From the NCBI GenBank assembly GCA_948442365.1, contig CAOJRU010000007.1, positions 1-64,000 on the forward strand: a stretch of 64,000 nt of DNA, in the 5' to 3' direction. The first letter of the stretch is position 1; every line of letters starts with the position of its first letter. The position numbers and the translations under genes are program-made. The DNA is from an uncultured Clostridium sp. Its GTDB lineage: Bacteria; Bacillota; Clostridia; TANB77; CAG-508. Of this stretch, positions 20,829 through 30,075 are shown piece by piece. The notes beneath the pieces were generated by a model. That model did not search any database. It was not told the DNA's origin and was given only the letters and a program-made list of their open reading frames with translations.

Positions 20829-21443
20829 TTATTTGTCAGGATATGTGTCAATCAATTTTCGATCAGCTCCAAGCCAATTCGGTTGGATAAAATCAAATAA
20901 AAATCCAAAATTTAATTTGTATTGATTTTTAAATACATAAAGCTTGTTAATCATTCGGTTTAATTTTTGTTCAGCTTTAGAATATTCCAGATTGGCTTCA
21001 TAGCATTCTGTAAGAACAGACATCTCTTCCATTATTATATTTGTTGTAGCTATATAATTGCCATCAATAAAGAAATATTGCTCTTTCTTAGAAGGTATGC
21101 CAGTTGTTTCATCAGCATACCCATCTGTGGTTCCCTTTATATTGTTAGGAAAATAGCAACAGATAGTAATAGGCGAAAAGCAGATAGTGTCTGTATTTCT
21201 TGTAGTCTCCACTAAAATTAATTTTCCAGTATCTGTTTCCGAATTCTTATCCCAGTATCCTTTTACATATAGAACTAAACTGTCGCAATCAATAGGTTTT
21301 TGTTTCAAATAACCCATAACAATTTGATCATCCGTTTGATATTTTAGGTACCCACTGAGAATTATTTGTTGACCTTCTTTAAAAAGGCCATAAGCACTAT
21401 CTTCTTGGAAAATAATACTTTGGGAAATTTTAAAAATCCGCAT
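20829..21443 (-). CDS. Hypothetical protein, probably acquired
   Basis: A 204-residue soluble protein of unknown family, apparently rich in beta strands (LILVETTRNTDTICFSP) with a C-terminal helical stretch. A perfect AAGGAGG lies six bases before ATG 21443, so the start is firm. Its second codon is CGG, one of only five unrepaired in-frame CGG codons in the window; a +1 shift there leads quickly to a stop. Codon choice (CAG, CTT, TGC) is less AT-biased than that of neighbours. It is reverse oriented between plus-strand genes and next to a strong hairpin, suggesting transfer. No function can be assigned. Confidence 0.6.
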   Translation of the reverse strand: MRIFKISQSIIFQEDSAYGLFKEGQQIILSGYLKYQTDDQIVMGYLKQKPIDCDSLVLYVKGYWDKNSETDTGKLILVETTRNTDTICFSPITICCYFPNNIKGTTDGYADETTGIPSKKEQYFFIDGNYIATTNIIMEEMSVLTECYEANLEYSKAEQKLNRMINKLYVFKNQYKLNFGFLFDFIQPNWLGADRKLIDTYPDK

Positions 21444-21618
21444 TTTGAATCCTCCTTATCATTGTTAGCAGGGTTTTTAGTTACTTTTTGCTACATTGCA
21501 AATATTGACAATTGTAATTATAACATATTTTACATAAAAAAACTATAATAATCTTGTAAAAATAAAAGATAAATGATAAAATTTAAACATAAAGAAATTT
21601 AACAAAAGAGGTGGAAAA

Positions 21619-22317
21619 ATGGAAGAAAAGAAATCAATCAAAATAAGTTTATCTATTTTTTTCTTAATTTTAGCTATAATAGTAATTTTTATAATGGCAT
21701 ATGCTATTTATAGAGTATCTATTGACAAAGTAAAGGAACAGGAAAAAGTTGCTAATTTAACTAAGGAAGTAAGTCGATTAGAAAATGTTACAAATACCTC
21801 ACAAGGGAAAATGGATTCCTTATTCAATCCTATGAATGCAAGCAATACGTCTACAAACACTATAAATGATAAATCTGCTAATAATAATTCTAATTCAATT
21901 AATGGGTTAGATAAGAAATATGAAAATTCAACCTATGGTATTATATTTTCTTATCCTTCATCCTTTTCAAATCATGAAAATTCATTAACAAATGATATGG
22001 TTGAATCTTTTAGTGACAATAAAGGAAATGTAATTGTAATTACTAGAAATTCTGGTGAGACAATTGAAAGTCAGGTTAACTTTGTAAAAAATATGATTTT
22101 GCCAGATGGTTCAAAATATGAGTTAGAAATAAAAAAAGAAGGATATGTAACATTAAATAGTGGAACCAAAGGATATAGAATGGATACATTGGAAACGAAT
22201 GATAATTGTATTAGATTTGTGACTGAAAAAGATAACATAGTCTTTGCTATTACACTTAAATATACAGCAGATAATGAACAGTTGGCTAATAGTATTTTAA
22301 ATTCCGTATCTATGTAA
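21619..22317 (+). CDS. Hypothetical membrane-anchored extracytoplasmic protein
   Basis: 232 residues: a short basic N-terminus, one hydrophobic anchor (residues 8-30, ISLSIFFLILAIIVIFIMAY), a short coiled coil, a Ser/Asn/Thr-rich linker (about 60-98) and a C-terminal alpha/beta domain (about 100-232). That domain begins with a typical PsbP/DUF-like opening (YGIIFSYPSSF) and ends with LANSILNSVSM. Proteins of this build are surface-exposed lipoprotein-like factors in Clostridia. Start ATG 21619 follows AGAGGTGG. Function unknown. Confidence 0.7.
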   Translation: MEEKKSIKISLSIFFLILAIIVIFIMAYAIYRVSIDKVKEQEKVANLTKEVSRLENVTNTSQGKMDSLFNPMNASNTSTNTINDKSANNNSNSINGLDKKYENSTYGIIFSYPSSFSNHENSLTNDMVESFSDNKGNVIVITRNSGETIESQVNFVKNMILPDGSKYELEIKKEGYVTLNSGTKGYRMDTLETNDNCIRFVTEKDNIVFAITLKYTADNEQLANSILNSVSM

Positions 22318-22321
22318 TTAA

Positions 22322-22359
22322 TAGAACTAGATGTATAATGGCATTTAGTTCTTTTTTTG
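22322..22359 (+). terminator. Terminator after the 21619 gene
   Basis: AGAACTA pairs with TAGTTCT, followed by seven T. Confidence 0.7.
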
Positions 22360-22486
22360 ATAGGAAAAAAGAAAGAATCTTTTTCGCAAATTATAGGAAA
22401 ACCTATAATTTTTAATTATTTTCTAAAACAAAAAAGCTTTACTATATCCATCAAAAAAGGTATAATAGAAAAAAAGGAGAAAATGA

Positions 22487-22690
22487 ATGGGTAACCTAGT
22501 AGAAACCAGTCTTATTATCAAAAAAGAAACGATATTTGATAAAATTAGAAAAAATCTTTTTTTATTTATCTATCAAAAGGATTACGAAATGATACGAAGA
22601 TTAGAGGATTTAATCAAACCCAAAAGGCCAAAAAGCAATAGTCAAATCATCATACCAAAAGAGATAGGAAAGGACCTAAGAAAGCTATGA
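22487..22690 (+). CDS. Small hypothetical protein upstream of rlmN
   Basis: A 67-residue basic protein with a good AAAAAGGAG site before ATG 22487. Its stop overlaps the rlmN start in an ATGA arrangement, so translation of the two is probably coupled. The C-terminal half is Lys/Pro-rich (KPKRPKSNSQIIIPKE). I do not recognise a family. Confidence 0.6.
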   Translation: MGNLVETSLIIKKETIFDKIRKNLFLFIYQKDYEMIRRLEDLIKPKRPKSNSQIIIPKEIGKDLRKL

Positions 22691-23706
22691 AAAATATAAA
22701 AGATTATAATTTAGATAAATTAGAGGAAGAATTAAAAGAAATGGGAGAGAAGCCATTTCGAGCGAAGCAAATATTCCAATGGTTATATGAAGAGAAAGTA
22801 CAATCCTTTGATGAAATGACGAATTTATCATTGGAGCTAAGAGAAAAATTAAAGAAAAACTATACCATCTGTAATTTTAACATTTTAAAAAAGCAAGAAT
22901 CCAAAGATGGAACAATAAAATATTTATTGGATGTATTAGATGGAAATGCTATCGAAACCGTTTTGATGCGTTATCATCATGGGAATAGTATATGTGTATC
23001 TTCGCAAATTGGCTGTAAAATGGGATGTAAATTCTGTGCTTCTACAGGAATTAAATTTATTAGAAATTTAACCAGTGGTGAAATTGTTGAACAAATTGTA
23101 AAAGTGGAACAAGATACAGGAGAAAGGATATCTAATGTAGTATTTATGGGAATAGGAGAGCCATTAGACAATTATGATAATGTAGTAAATGCCATTCGAA
23201 TGATAAATCATCCCAAAGGCTTAAATATTGGAGCAAGACATATTAGTGTATCAACCAGTGGATTAGTTCCTAAAATCTATCAATTAGCAGAAGAAAATAT
23301 CCAATGTACCTTATCTATTTCTTTACATGCAACCAATAATCAAAAAAGAAGTAGTATGATGCCAGTTAATCGTACCTATTCAATAGAGGAGTTGTTGCAA
23401 GCTTGCCACGATTATATAGCAAAAACGAATCGAAGAATATCTTTTGAATATGCGCTAGCAAAAGATAATAATGATAATTTAGAAGATGCGAAAGAATTGG
23501 TGAAGCTTTTAAAAGGAATGCTATGCCATGTCAATTTAATACCAATTAATAAGATTGAAAATGGTGAGTTTGCTAAAAGTTCTAATGAAAATATTATGAG
23601 ATTTAGAGATTATTTGAATGAACATGGGATTGTGGCAACGATTAGACGTGAGCTGGGTTCTGATATTGATGCTGCTTGTGGACAATTAAGAAGGAAGAAT
23701 TTGTAG
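22687..23706 (+). CDS. rlmN: Dual-specificity 23S rRNA/tRNA adenine C2-methyltransferase RlmN
   Basis: Radical-SAM enzyme methylating A2503 of 23S rRNA and A37 of some tRNAs. Visible: N-terminal PFRAKQIFQWLYEEKV, the radical-SAM cysteines in CKMGCKFC near residue 113, the GIGEPLDNYDNV segment, SLHATNN, the methyl-carrying cysteine region MLCHVNLIPINK and the final RRELGSDIDAACGQLR. 339 residues, normal. It overlaps the small upstream gene by four bases. Confidence 0.95.
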   Translation: MKNIKDYNLDKLEEELKEMGEKPFRAKQIFQWLYEEKVQSFDEMTNLSLELREKLKKNYTICNFNILKKQESKDGTIKYLLDVLDGNAIETVLMRYHHGNSICVSSQIGCKMGCKFCASTGIKFIRNLTSGEIVEQIVKVEQDTGERISNVVFMGIGEPLDNYDNVVNAIRMINHPKGLNIGARHISVSTSGLVPKIYQLAEENIQCTLSISLHATNNQKRSSMMPVNRTYSIEELLQACHDYIAKTNRRISFEYALAKDNNDNLEDAKELVKLLKGMLCHVNLIPINKIENGEFAKSSNENIMRFRDYLNEHGIVATIRRELGSDIDAACGQLRRKNL

Positions 23707-23874
23707 TGTTTTCAATTTTTACTTGCAAAAGTCGAAATTTGAATATACTGTTCGCTTGTTTTTTTGAAAAAAATGTTATACACTAGGAAGTATAGGAAAT
23801 GAGAATAAACAGATATGGTTGTTGTTTATAACAATAACTATAAAATTTGTCAAACAGAATCAAAAGGAGAAAAC

Positions 23875-24747
23875 ATGATATTAAAAGATATAAAAGAGAT
23901 TTTACCATTTGCCAATAAAATAAAAGTATATGCTTTTGTAGGGCCATCAGGAACGGGGAAAAGCTATCGAGCACAAATGGTAGCAGGAGAAAGAAATACC
24001 CATTTTATTATAGATGATGGCTTATTAATCAAAGACAATGAAGTAGTAGCGGGAGAATCGGCTAAAAAAGCATCCACAAAGGTAGCTACTGTTAAGCATG
24101 CGCTTTTTTATGAAGAAGAGGAAAAGGCAGAAATTATAAAAGCTTTAAAAAAATATAAGCCAGAAAGTATTTTAATACTAGGTACATCAGATGGAATGGT
24201 GCAAAAGATTGCAGCTAATTTAGGCTTACCAGAAATTTCAGAAACAACCTATATTACAGATGTAGCGACAGAAGCAGAAATGAAAACAGCGAGAAGAATA
24301 AGAGTAACAGAAGGAAAACACGTTATACCAGTACCAACCTTTGAAATCAAAAAAGACTTTTCAGGATATTTATTGGATCCTCTTCAAATCTTTAAATCAA
24401 AAGGAAAGGGAGAAAAACCGTATATATCAGAAAAATCAATTATAAGACCTACCTTTAGTTATATGGGTAGATTTACAATTTCGGATTTAGTATTCCGACA
24501 GATTGTAGAATATTTAGCCATACAAACGCCAGCTATTTATAAGATATTAAAAACAAGAGTTGAAAACTATGGAGATGGTGCTAAAATTTATATGGAAGTT
24601 ACCATTTTATATGGTTATAATGTGAGGGATGGATTGAAGGCGTTTAAAGAAAGAGCCAAAAAAGAAATTGAAAAGCTAACAGCTATGAATGTAGTTGAAC
24701 TAGAGGTAGTAGCAAAAAATATCTATGTACCAGAAAACGAAGATTAG
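23875..24747 (+). CDS. P-loop ATPase fused to an Asp23/Gls24-like domain
   Basis: A 290-residue cytoplasmic protein. Residues 15-150 contain a P-loop (FVGPSGTGKSYRAQ) and an ATPase-like fold with FIIDDGLLI. Residues 190-290 look like an Asp23/Gls24 domain (ISDLVFRQIVEYLA ... YMEVTILYGYNVRDGL ... LEVVAKNIYV). ATG 23875 with AAAAGGAGA is preferred over the upstream 23815 start. It lies 32 bases before cmk and is probably co-transcribed with it. Asp23-type domains often act in envelope-linked roles, but the function of this fusion is not known. Confidence 0.7.
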   Translation: MILKDIKEILPFANKIKVYAFVGPSGTGKSYRAQMVAGERNTHFIIDDGLLIKDNEVVAGESAKKASTKVATVKHALFYEEEEKAEIIKALKKYKPESILILGTSDGMVQKIAANLGLPEISETTYITDVATEAEMKTARRIRVTEGKHVIPVPTFEIKKDFSGYLLDPLQIFKSKGKGEKPYISEKSIIRPTFSYMGRFTISDLVFRQIVEYLAIQTPAIYKILKTRVENYGDGAKIYMEVTILYGYNVRDGLKAFKERAKKEIEKLTAMNVVELEVVAKNIYVPENED

Positions 24748-24779
24748 AAAAGAGAATCTACAAAATTTAGGAGGATAAA

Positions 24780-25460
24780 ATGTCATTTATTGTTGCCATC
24801 GATGGACCAGCAGGTGCTGGAAAAGGAACCATAACCAAACAAGTGGGAGAAAAATTAGGGTTGATCAATATTGATACAGGAGCTATGTTTCGATGTGTTA
24901 CCTTAAAGATATTACAAGAAAACATTGAAATAGAAGATGAGAACAGCATAAAAAAAATGTTGGACACCATAAAAATTGACATGAAAGAAGAGGGAGAGAT
25001 TTTCTTAGATGGGGAAAATGTGACCCAAAAGATAAGAGAAGAGGAAGTGAATCGTATGGTTTCTCCTGTTTCTGTTATCCCAATCGTAAGACAAAAATTA
25101 CTAGATTTACAAAGAAAGATTGCACAAGGAAAAAAAGTCATTATGGAAGGAAGAGATATTGGAACCGTTGTATTTCCCAATGCAGATGTTAAAATCTATT
25201 TAGATGCTTCGCCAGAGGAAAGAGCCAGAAGAAGAGTTAGACAAAATGAAGAAAAGGGAATAAAAGGTGGTTCTTATGAAGAAGTATTACAGAATATAAT
25301 AGATAGAGATAAAAGAGATGCGACAAGAGAAATAGCACCATTGAAAAAAGCAGAAGATGCTATTTATATGGAATCGACTAACATGTCGGTTGCGGAAGTA
25401 ACGGAAGAGATTGTTAAGATAATCAAACAAAAGCAAGAGGAGAAAACACAAAGTTTATAG
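24780..25460 (+). CDS. cmk: Cytidylate kinase
   Basis: Phosphorylates CMP and dCMP to the diphosphates. The P-loop DGPAGAGKGTITKQ lies near residue 10; then INIDTGAMFR, the NMP-binding region with EGRDIGTVVFP near 125 and the lid RARRRVRQNEEKG near 150. 226 residues, typical of the bacterial CMP kinase family. An AGGAGG site precedes the ATG. plsC follows 45 bases later, an arrangement common in Clostridia. Confidence 0.96.
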   Translation: MSFIVAIDGPAGAGKGTITKQVGEKLGLINIDTGAMFRCVTLKILQENIEIEDENSIKKMLDTIKIDMKEEGEIFLDGENVTQKIREEEVNRMVSPVSVIPIVRQKLLDLQRKIAQGKKVIMEGRDIGTVVFPNADVKIYLDASPEERARRRVRQNEEKGIKGGSYEEVLQNIIDRDKRDATREIAPLKKAEDAIYMESTNMSVAEVTEEIVKIIKQKQEEKTQSL

Positions 25461-25505
25461 GAGAAAAACTAAAAATTCAGTCCTATAAAAGAAAGGACAG
25501 GTAAA

Positions 25506-26102
25506 GTGAAGCAAATCATAAAAAATATAATAAAATGGATCGTAAGAGGTACTATCTATTTGTGGTGTAAAGTTTATTACAGGGCAGAAATTATAGGATT
25601 AGAGAATATACCCAAAGAAGGTTCCGTCATATTTTGTGGAAATCATAGAAGTTATTTAGATCCACCATTGATGGTATGTACAGCTAAAAGAGATATGCGT
25701 TTTTTAGCAAAAGACGAATTAGCCAAAAATCCATTTTTGAATTTTTTAGGTTGGGCATTTGAGGCAATTCATGTAAAACGAGATGAAAAAGATGTAACAG
25801 CAATCAAAGAATCACTAAAAGCTTTAAAAAATGGGCAATGTATAGGACTATTTCCAGAAGGTACAAGAAACGGACTAGAAAAAGGGGAAAAAGTGAAAGA
25901 TGGCGTAGCATTTTTTGCCGTAAGAAGCGGAGCAAAAGTAGTGCCATGTGGCATTAAAGGAGGAACGAAGGAAAATCGAAAAGTTACGATTACCTATGGT
26001 AAACCTTTAGATTATAGTCAATACAAGGGAAGTAAAGATAAAGAGGTTTTAGATAAGATAACAGAGGAAATTATGGAGAATATCATAGAATTGTCAAAAT
26101 GA
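25506..26102 (+). CDS. plsC: 1-acyl-sn-glycerol-3-phosphate acyltransferase
   Basis: Second acylation step of phosphatidic acid synthesis at the inner membrane. The HX4D motif NHRSYLDPP is near residue 47 and the acyl-acceptor motif FPEGTRNG near 118, followed by a PlsC-type GIKGG segment. One N-terminal amphipathic/hydrophobic helix. 198 residues. GTG start at 25506 after AAAGGACAGG. Co-transcribed with cmk. Confidence 0.93.
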   Translation: MKQIIKNIIKWIVRGTIYLWCKVYYRAEIIGLENIPKEGSVIFCGNHRSYLDPPLMVCTAKRDMRFLAKDELAKNPFLNFLGWAFEAIHVKRDEKDVTAIKESLKALKNGQCIGLFPEGTRNGLEKGEKVKDGVAFFAVRSGAKVVPCGIKGGTKENRKVTITYGKPLDYSQYKGSKDKEVLDKITEEIMENIIELSK

Positions 26103-26201
26103 AAGGAAAATGAAACTTAAATAGGAAGGCTATTTGACAAAATCACCCAAAAGATGTATAATTTTATATGTTTTTAAGAGAAACAGGCATTAAGGGGGAT
26201 T

Positions 26202-26250
26202 GAGGAACGTTCCTTAGAATGCTAAAAAAGAGGACTGGAGGACAGTCCTT
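26202..26250 (+). promoter_or_regulatory. Two small hairpins in the typA 5' leader
   Basis: AAGGAACGTTCCTT-type palindrome (26203-26215), then AGGACTG-GAGGA-CAGTCCT (26231-26249), about 40 bases before typA. No T runs. They may be a leader structure or stabiliser; no known riboswitch recognised. Confidence 0.35.
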
Positions 26251-26289
26251 AAAATTTGTAAACATAAAAGGATGAAGGAGTAATAAAAA

Positions 26290-28104
26290 ATGAACAATCA
26301 AAATATCAGAAATATTGCAATCATTGCGCACGTAGATCATGGAAAAACCACATTGGTAGATGCCTTATTAAGACAAAGCCATATCTTTAGAGAAAATGAA
26401 CAAGTGCAAGAAAGAATCATGGATTCCAATGACCAAGAAAAAGAAAGGGGAATTACCATACTTTCTAAAAATACATCGGTTATGCATGGCGATGTTAAAA
26501 TCAATATTGTAGATACACCAGGACATGCTGATTTTGGAGGAGAAGTAGAAAGAGTTTTAAAAACCGTAGATGGCGTTTTATTATTAGTAGATGCCTTTGA
26601 AGGTGCTATGCCTCAAACAAGAGAAGTATTAAAAAAATCTTTAGCGTTAGGATTAAAACCAATTGTCGTAATTAATAAAATTGATAGACCAGGAGCAACA
26701 CCAGAAAAAGTAGTGGATCAAGTAATAGAATTATTCATTGAATTAGATGCTAGTGACGAACAATTAGATTTTCCAGTTGTGTATGCTTCTGCTAAAAATG
26801 GAATTGCTAAAATGGATTTAAACGATGAAACAGAAGATTTAAGTTGCTTATTTGAAACGATGATAAATACGATTCAAGCTCCTGATTGTGATGAAGAAGG
26901 ACCAGCTCAAATGTTAGTATCTAACATTGATTATGATGATTATGTAGGAAGAATTGCAGTTGGTAGAATTGAAAGAGGTGTAGTCAAAAATGGTATGCCT
27001 GTTTCTATTTGTGGCAAAGAAGATAAAGTTACGCAAGGTAGAATAGCCAAAGTTTATACCCATGTTGGATTAAATAAAGTAGAAGTAGAAGAAGGAAAAG
27101 CGGGCGATATTATAGAATTGGCAGGACTTCCAGATATCAACATCGGAGATACCATTTGTGATTTTAACCATCCAGAGAAAATACCATTTGTGGATATTGA
27201 TGAACCAACGGTTTCTATGACTTTTAGTGTAAATAATGGACCATTTGCAGGAAAAGAAGGTCAATTTATTACCTCAAGACATATTAGAGATAGATTATTT
27301 AAAGAATTAGAAAGAAATGTATCGTTACGAGTAAAAGAGACAGAATCACCAGATTCCTTTGAGGTGTCAGGAAGAGGAGAATTGCATCTATCCGTTCTAA
27401 TTGAGACCATGAGAAGAGAAGGCTTTGAATTGTTAGTATCCAGACCAAAAGTTATTATCAAAGAAATCGATGGCGTAAAATCAGAACCAATGGAAAGCTT
27501 AGTAGTAAATGTTCCAGATGATTGCGTGGGAAATGTAATCGAAAAATTGGGAAGAAGAAAAGCAGAAATGGTTAACATGGAACCAGCGGAAGCAGGGCAT
27601 ACGAAGATTGAATTTAAAATACCAGCAAGAGGCCTAATTGGTTATCGTACAGAGTTTTTAACAGATACTAAAGGAGAAGGAACCATGAATCATATTTTTG
27701 ATTCTTATGAGCCATTCAAAGGAGAGATTCAAGCCAGAGTAAGAGGAACTATTGTTGCTTTTGAAAATGGTAAATCGGTTACTTATGGATTATACAATGC
27801 ACAAGATAAAGGAGAGTTATTCATTGGACCAGGTGTTGAAGTATACGAAGGAATGATTGTAGGTCTTAATTCGAGAGGAGAAGATTTGGCAATCAATGTA
27901 TGTAAGGAAAAACATTTGACCAATACAAGAGCTTCTGGGTCAGATGAGGCACTTCGTTTAGTACCACCAATTCAAATGTCTTTAGAAAAAGCGATTGAGT
28001 TTATTCAAGATGATGAGCTAGTAGAGGTTACACCAGAGTCCATTCGTTTAAGAAAAAAAATATTGGACAGCAAAGAAAGAGAAAGAGCCAATAGAAATAA
28101 ATAG
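26290..28104 (+). CDS. typA: Translational GTPase TypA/BipA
   Basis: Ribosome-associated elongation-factor-like GTPase involved in 50S assembly and stress growth. G1 AHVDHGKTTLVD near residue 14, G2 ERGITI, G3 DTPGHADF, G4 NKIDRPGA; then domain II, two EF-G-like domains (SFEVSGRGELHLSVLIETMRRE) and the TypA-specific C-terminal domain (YNAQDKGELFIGPG). 604 residues, full length. Start ATG 26290 after GATGAAGGAG. Confidence 0.96.
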   Translation: MNNQNIRNIAIIAHVDHGKTTLVDALLRQSHIFRENEQVQERIMDSNDQEKERGITILSKNTSVMHGDVKINIVDTPGHADFGGEVERVLKTVDGVLLLVDAFEGAMPQTREVLKKSLALGLKPIVVINKIDRPGATPEKVVDQVIELFIELDASDEQLDFPVVYASAKNGIAKMDLNDETEDLSCLFETMINTIQAPDCDEEGPAQMLVSNIDYDDYVGRIAVGRIERGVVKNGMPVSICGKEDKVTQGRIAKVYTHVGLNKVEVEEGKAGDIIELAGLPDINIGDTICDFNHPEKIPFVDIDEPTVSMTFSVNNGPFAGKEGQFITSRHIRDRLFKELERNVSLRVKETESPDSFEVSGRGELHLSVLIETMRREGFELLVSRPKVIIKEIDGVKSEPMESLVVNVPDDCVGNVIEKLGRRKAEMVNMEPAEAGHTKIEFKIPARGLIGYRTEFLTDTKGEGTMNHIFDSYEPFKGEIQARVRGTIVAFENGKSVTYGLYNAQDKGELFIGPGVEVYEGMIVGLNSRGEDLAINVCKEKHLTNTRASGSDEALRLVPPIQMSLEKAIEFIQDDELVEVTPESIRLRKKILDSKERERANRNK

Positions 28105-28116
28105 GAGGATTAATTG

Positions 28117-28445
28117 ATGGATAGACAAAAAAAAATAAAAGAGCAATAATAGCTAGAATAATAATGGATGAAATAGAAAGTGACAGAAAGAGACAAAAAG
28201 AAAGAGCGAATCCAAATCCAAATACAGATACCGAAAATAGAAAAAGAGTTGTGGAAAGAATAGCGGAATATAGGAAAAAAGGTATCACTCAAGAAGAAGC
28301 AGCAGATTTAATTATGCAAGACAAGGAAGTTTTAGAACAGTTTAATTATTTAACGAAGAATGGATTAGATATTAGAAAATGTATTTTAACTTGGAGCAAT
28401 AGAATATACAGAGAACGACAAAGTAGTCTTGAAAAAGAAAGATAA
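28117..28445 (+). CDS. Small hypothetical basic protein, possible A-run slippage
   Basis: A strong TAGGAGG site sits seven bases before ATG 28117, but this frame ends after ten codons, just past a run of nine A (28127-28135). One extra A would join it to the long frame, giving a start MDRQKKNKRAIIARIIMDEIE continuous with the 93-residue ORF that otherwise starts at ATG 28164 without any ribosome site. So the gene probably needs polymerase slippage on the A run, or the run is miscounted. The body is charged and helical (GITQEEAADLIMQDKEVL). It follows typA by 12 bases. Function unknown. Confidence 0.5.
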
Positions 28446-28448
28446 TAG

Positions 28449-28489
28449 AAAAGGTTGCCAAAAAGGTCCGTCCCTCTTGGCAACCTTTA
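28449..28489. repeat. Hairpin repeat, family B
   Basis: AAAGGTTGCC and GGCAACCTTT enclose the conserved core AAAAAGGTCCGTCCC. Related copies are at 41192 and 45185. It also serves as a stem-loop stop between the 28117 gene and trmR. Confidence 0.8.
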
Positions 28490-28508
28490 GAAAAATTGGG
28501 GAGGAAAA

Positions 28509-29096
28509 ATGAACCAAGAGGAATTAGAAAAAATAAAACAAAAAGCGTTAGAAGAACATATACCAATTATTATGGATGATACCTTAGCAATAATGGAAAA
28601 ATATTTAATTAAAATGAAGCCAGAAAGAATGTTAGAGATAGGAACAGCAGTGGGATATTCTGCTATGTGTTTCACGAATTTTTTGTGTGAAAATGGAAAG
28701 ATAGATACGATAGAAAGAGAAGAAGAACGAGTAAAAGAAGCAAGGGAAAATATCAAAAAAGTTGGAGTGGAGAACAGAATTAATATTTATGAAGGGGATG
28801 CGGTTGAAATTCTACCAACTTTAAATGAAAAATATGATGCTGTTTTTATTGATGCAGCCAAAGGAAAATATCCTTTTTTCTTGAAAGAAGCTTTAAGGCT
28901 CATTGCACCAAATGGTATTATTTTTGCGGATAATATTTTATATAAAGGATATGTGCTAAGTGATTATAATAAACATAAACAACGTACAGCTGTTAGAAAT
29001 TTACGAGAGTATATTAAGGAAGTGAGCGAAAGTCCATATTTGGAAACTGAGATTTTAGAGGTGGGAGATGGTTTGGCTGTTAGTAGAGTAAAATAA
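28509..29096 (+). CDS. trmR: tRNA 5-hydroxyuridine methyltransferase TrmR-like
   Basis: SAM-dependent O-methyltransferase family. The SAM loop MLEIGTAVGYSA lies near residue 40, the acidic DTIERE strand end near 65, then FIDAAKGKYPFF and FADNILYKG with the metal-binding acidic residues, all as in TrmR, which methylates ho5U34 to mo5U34 in Gram-positive tRNAs. 195 residues. A TrhP-type U32 protein, which makes ho5U34, is encoded at 30276, supporting this assignment. A general catechol-type methyltransferase is the alternative. Confidence 0.8.
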   Translation: MNQEELEKIKQKALEEHIPIIMDDTLAIMEKYLIKMKPERMLEIGTAVGYSAMCFTNFLCENGKIDTIEREEERVKEARENIKKVGVENRINIYEGDAVEILPTLNEKYDAVFIDAAKGKYPFFLKEALRLIAPNGIIFADNILYKGYVLSDYNKHKQRTAVRNLREYIKEVSESPYLETEILEVGDGLAVSRVK

Positions 29097-29103
29097 TAAG
29101 AAA

Positions 29104-29136
29104 ACACCCCTTGCAAAATAAATTTGTAAGGGGTGA
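29104..29136 (+). terminator. Hairpin after trmR
   Basis: CACCCCTTGCAAA pairs with TTTGTAAGGGGTG (one G-T), with a short A/T loop. No strong T tail. Confidence 0.6.
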
Positions 29137-29220
29137 AATTATAGAAAATTATAAAAATTTTAGAATATTCAATAAGAAGGATATATACTAATCCAGGTTA
29201 GAAGTGAAACAACACCAATT

Positions 29221-30075
29221 TTAGAATGTTTTTGAAAGTTGTTCGATATGAAGAGCATCGAGTAGGCCAATTTTATCGTAGATAGAATTATCCGTAAGTA
29301 CGTGGAAATGAGGGATCTTTACACTATCTGCATTAAAGTAAATATATTCCGCTACAATTTTATCCATTTCATCTTTGTATATATTATGACTGGAATCCCT
29401 CAGTTCAGCATCCTCATACATTTCAAATGTTTTAATCTGAACCTCAAAAAATTCTTTTTCTTGGGTTCGGTAAGCTAAATGGATGGCCTTATATCCATTA
29501 TCTTTTGGAACCTCTATATAATCTTTTGCTAATGGGTCAGATCCAACTTGCTTGTTGGGTGTACAAAGAACACATAATTTTTGTTGAAAGAAAGAAGTAC
29601 AAATGTTTTTTACAGAGTAGCAGTATGCTTTCAATTCATCTTCTAATTGGAGAGAATCGAGAACGATATGGAATGCTACTAAATCAAACAAATTCACACT
29701 TTTTCCTATCAAGTAGTTTCGCAAGATCTTACGTATAGTGCTTTGAATACTTTTACGCCGGCACTCTATAATAAAAGAAATGGAAGAGGGGGATTCATCT
29801 AATAAGATGTTACAAAGTTCGTCAATCCAATTTCTAAAATTACAGAAAAAATTTCTTGCTTCAATTAATTCTTTGAAGTGCAGAATCTCACTCATCATAG
29901 CCCTACAAATGGGCCCGTTATGGCGATTTAAATTATCAGAAAAGCTTGTTAATAGTAGGGTAATATCATTATTACTGTAAATAGCTTCTCGATAGAAATC
30001 ACCGATAATGTTCAATTCCTCTTTAGTTTCTTCAGATAATGTTCCTTTTTTCTTAGATGTTTCTAGTTGTTTCAT
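29221..30075 (-). CDS. RelA/SpoT-domain protein (putative small alarmone synthetase-like)
   Basis: 284 residues. The C-terminal half matches the RelA/SpoT nucleotidyltransferase pattern: an IRKILRNYLIGKSVNLFDLVAFHIVL segment (in place of the usual DIIGIRIV strand), DYIEVPKDNGYKAIHLAY near residue 185, FEVQIKT near 210 and SSHNIYKDEM near 230. The N-terminal 110 residues are helical and unknown. Some catalytic residues of true synthetases are not obvious (FHIV replaces the RD-type loop), so activity is uncertain; a toxic synthetase or decoy is possible. One in-frame CGG (ECRRKS) is unrepaired. Reverse orientation and a different codon mix from its neighbours suggest acquisition. Confidence 0.65.
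   Translation of the reverse strand: MKQLETSKKKGTLSEETKEELNIIGDFYREAIYSNNDITLLLTSFSDNLNRHNGPICRAMMSEILHFKELIEARNFFCNFRNWIDELCNILLDESPSSISFIIECRRKSIQSTIRKILRNYLIGKSVNLFDLVAFHIVLDSLQLEDELKAYCYSVKNICTSFFQQKLCVLCTPNKQVGSDPLAKDYIEVPKDNGYKAIHLAYRTQEKEFFEVQIKTFEMYEDAELRDSSHNIYKDEMDKIVAEYIYFNADSVKIPHFHVLTDNSIYDKIGLLDALHIEQLSKTF

Noticed and set aside
20829..21443. +1 recoding at the second-codon CGG of this minus-strand gene
   Set aside because: The shifted frame meets a stop within about 25 codons, whereas the zero frame is open for 204 codons; CGG must be read as Arg if this gene is made.
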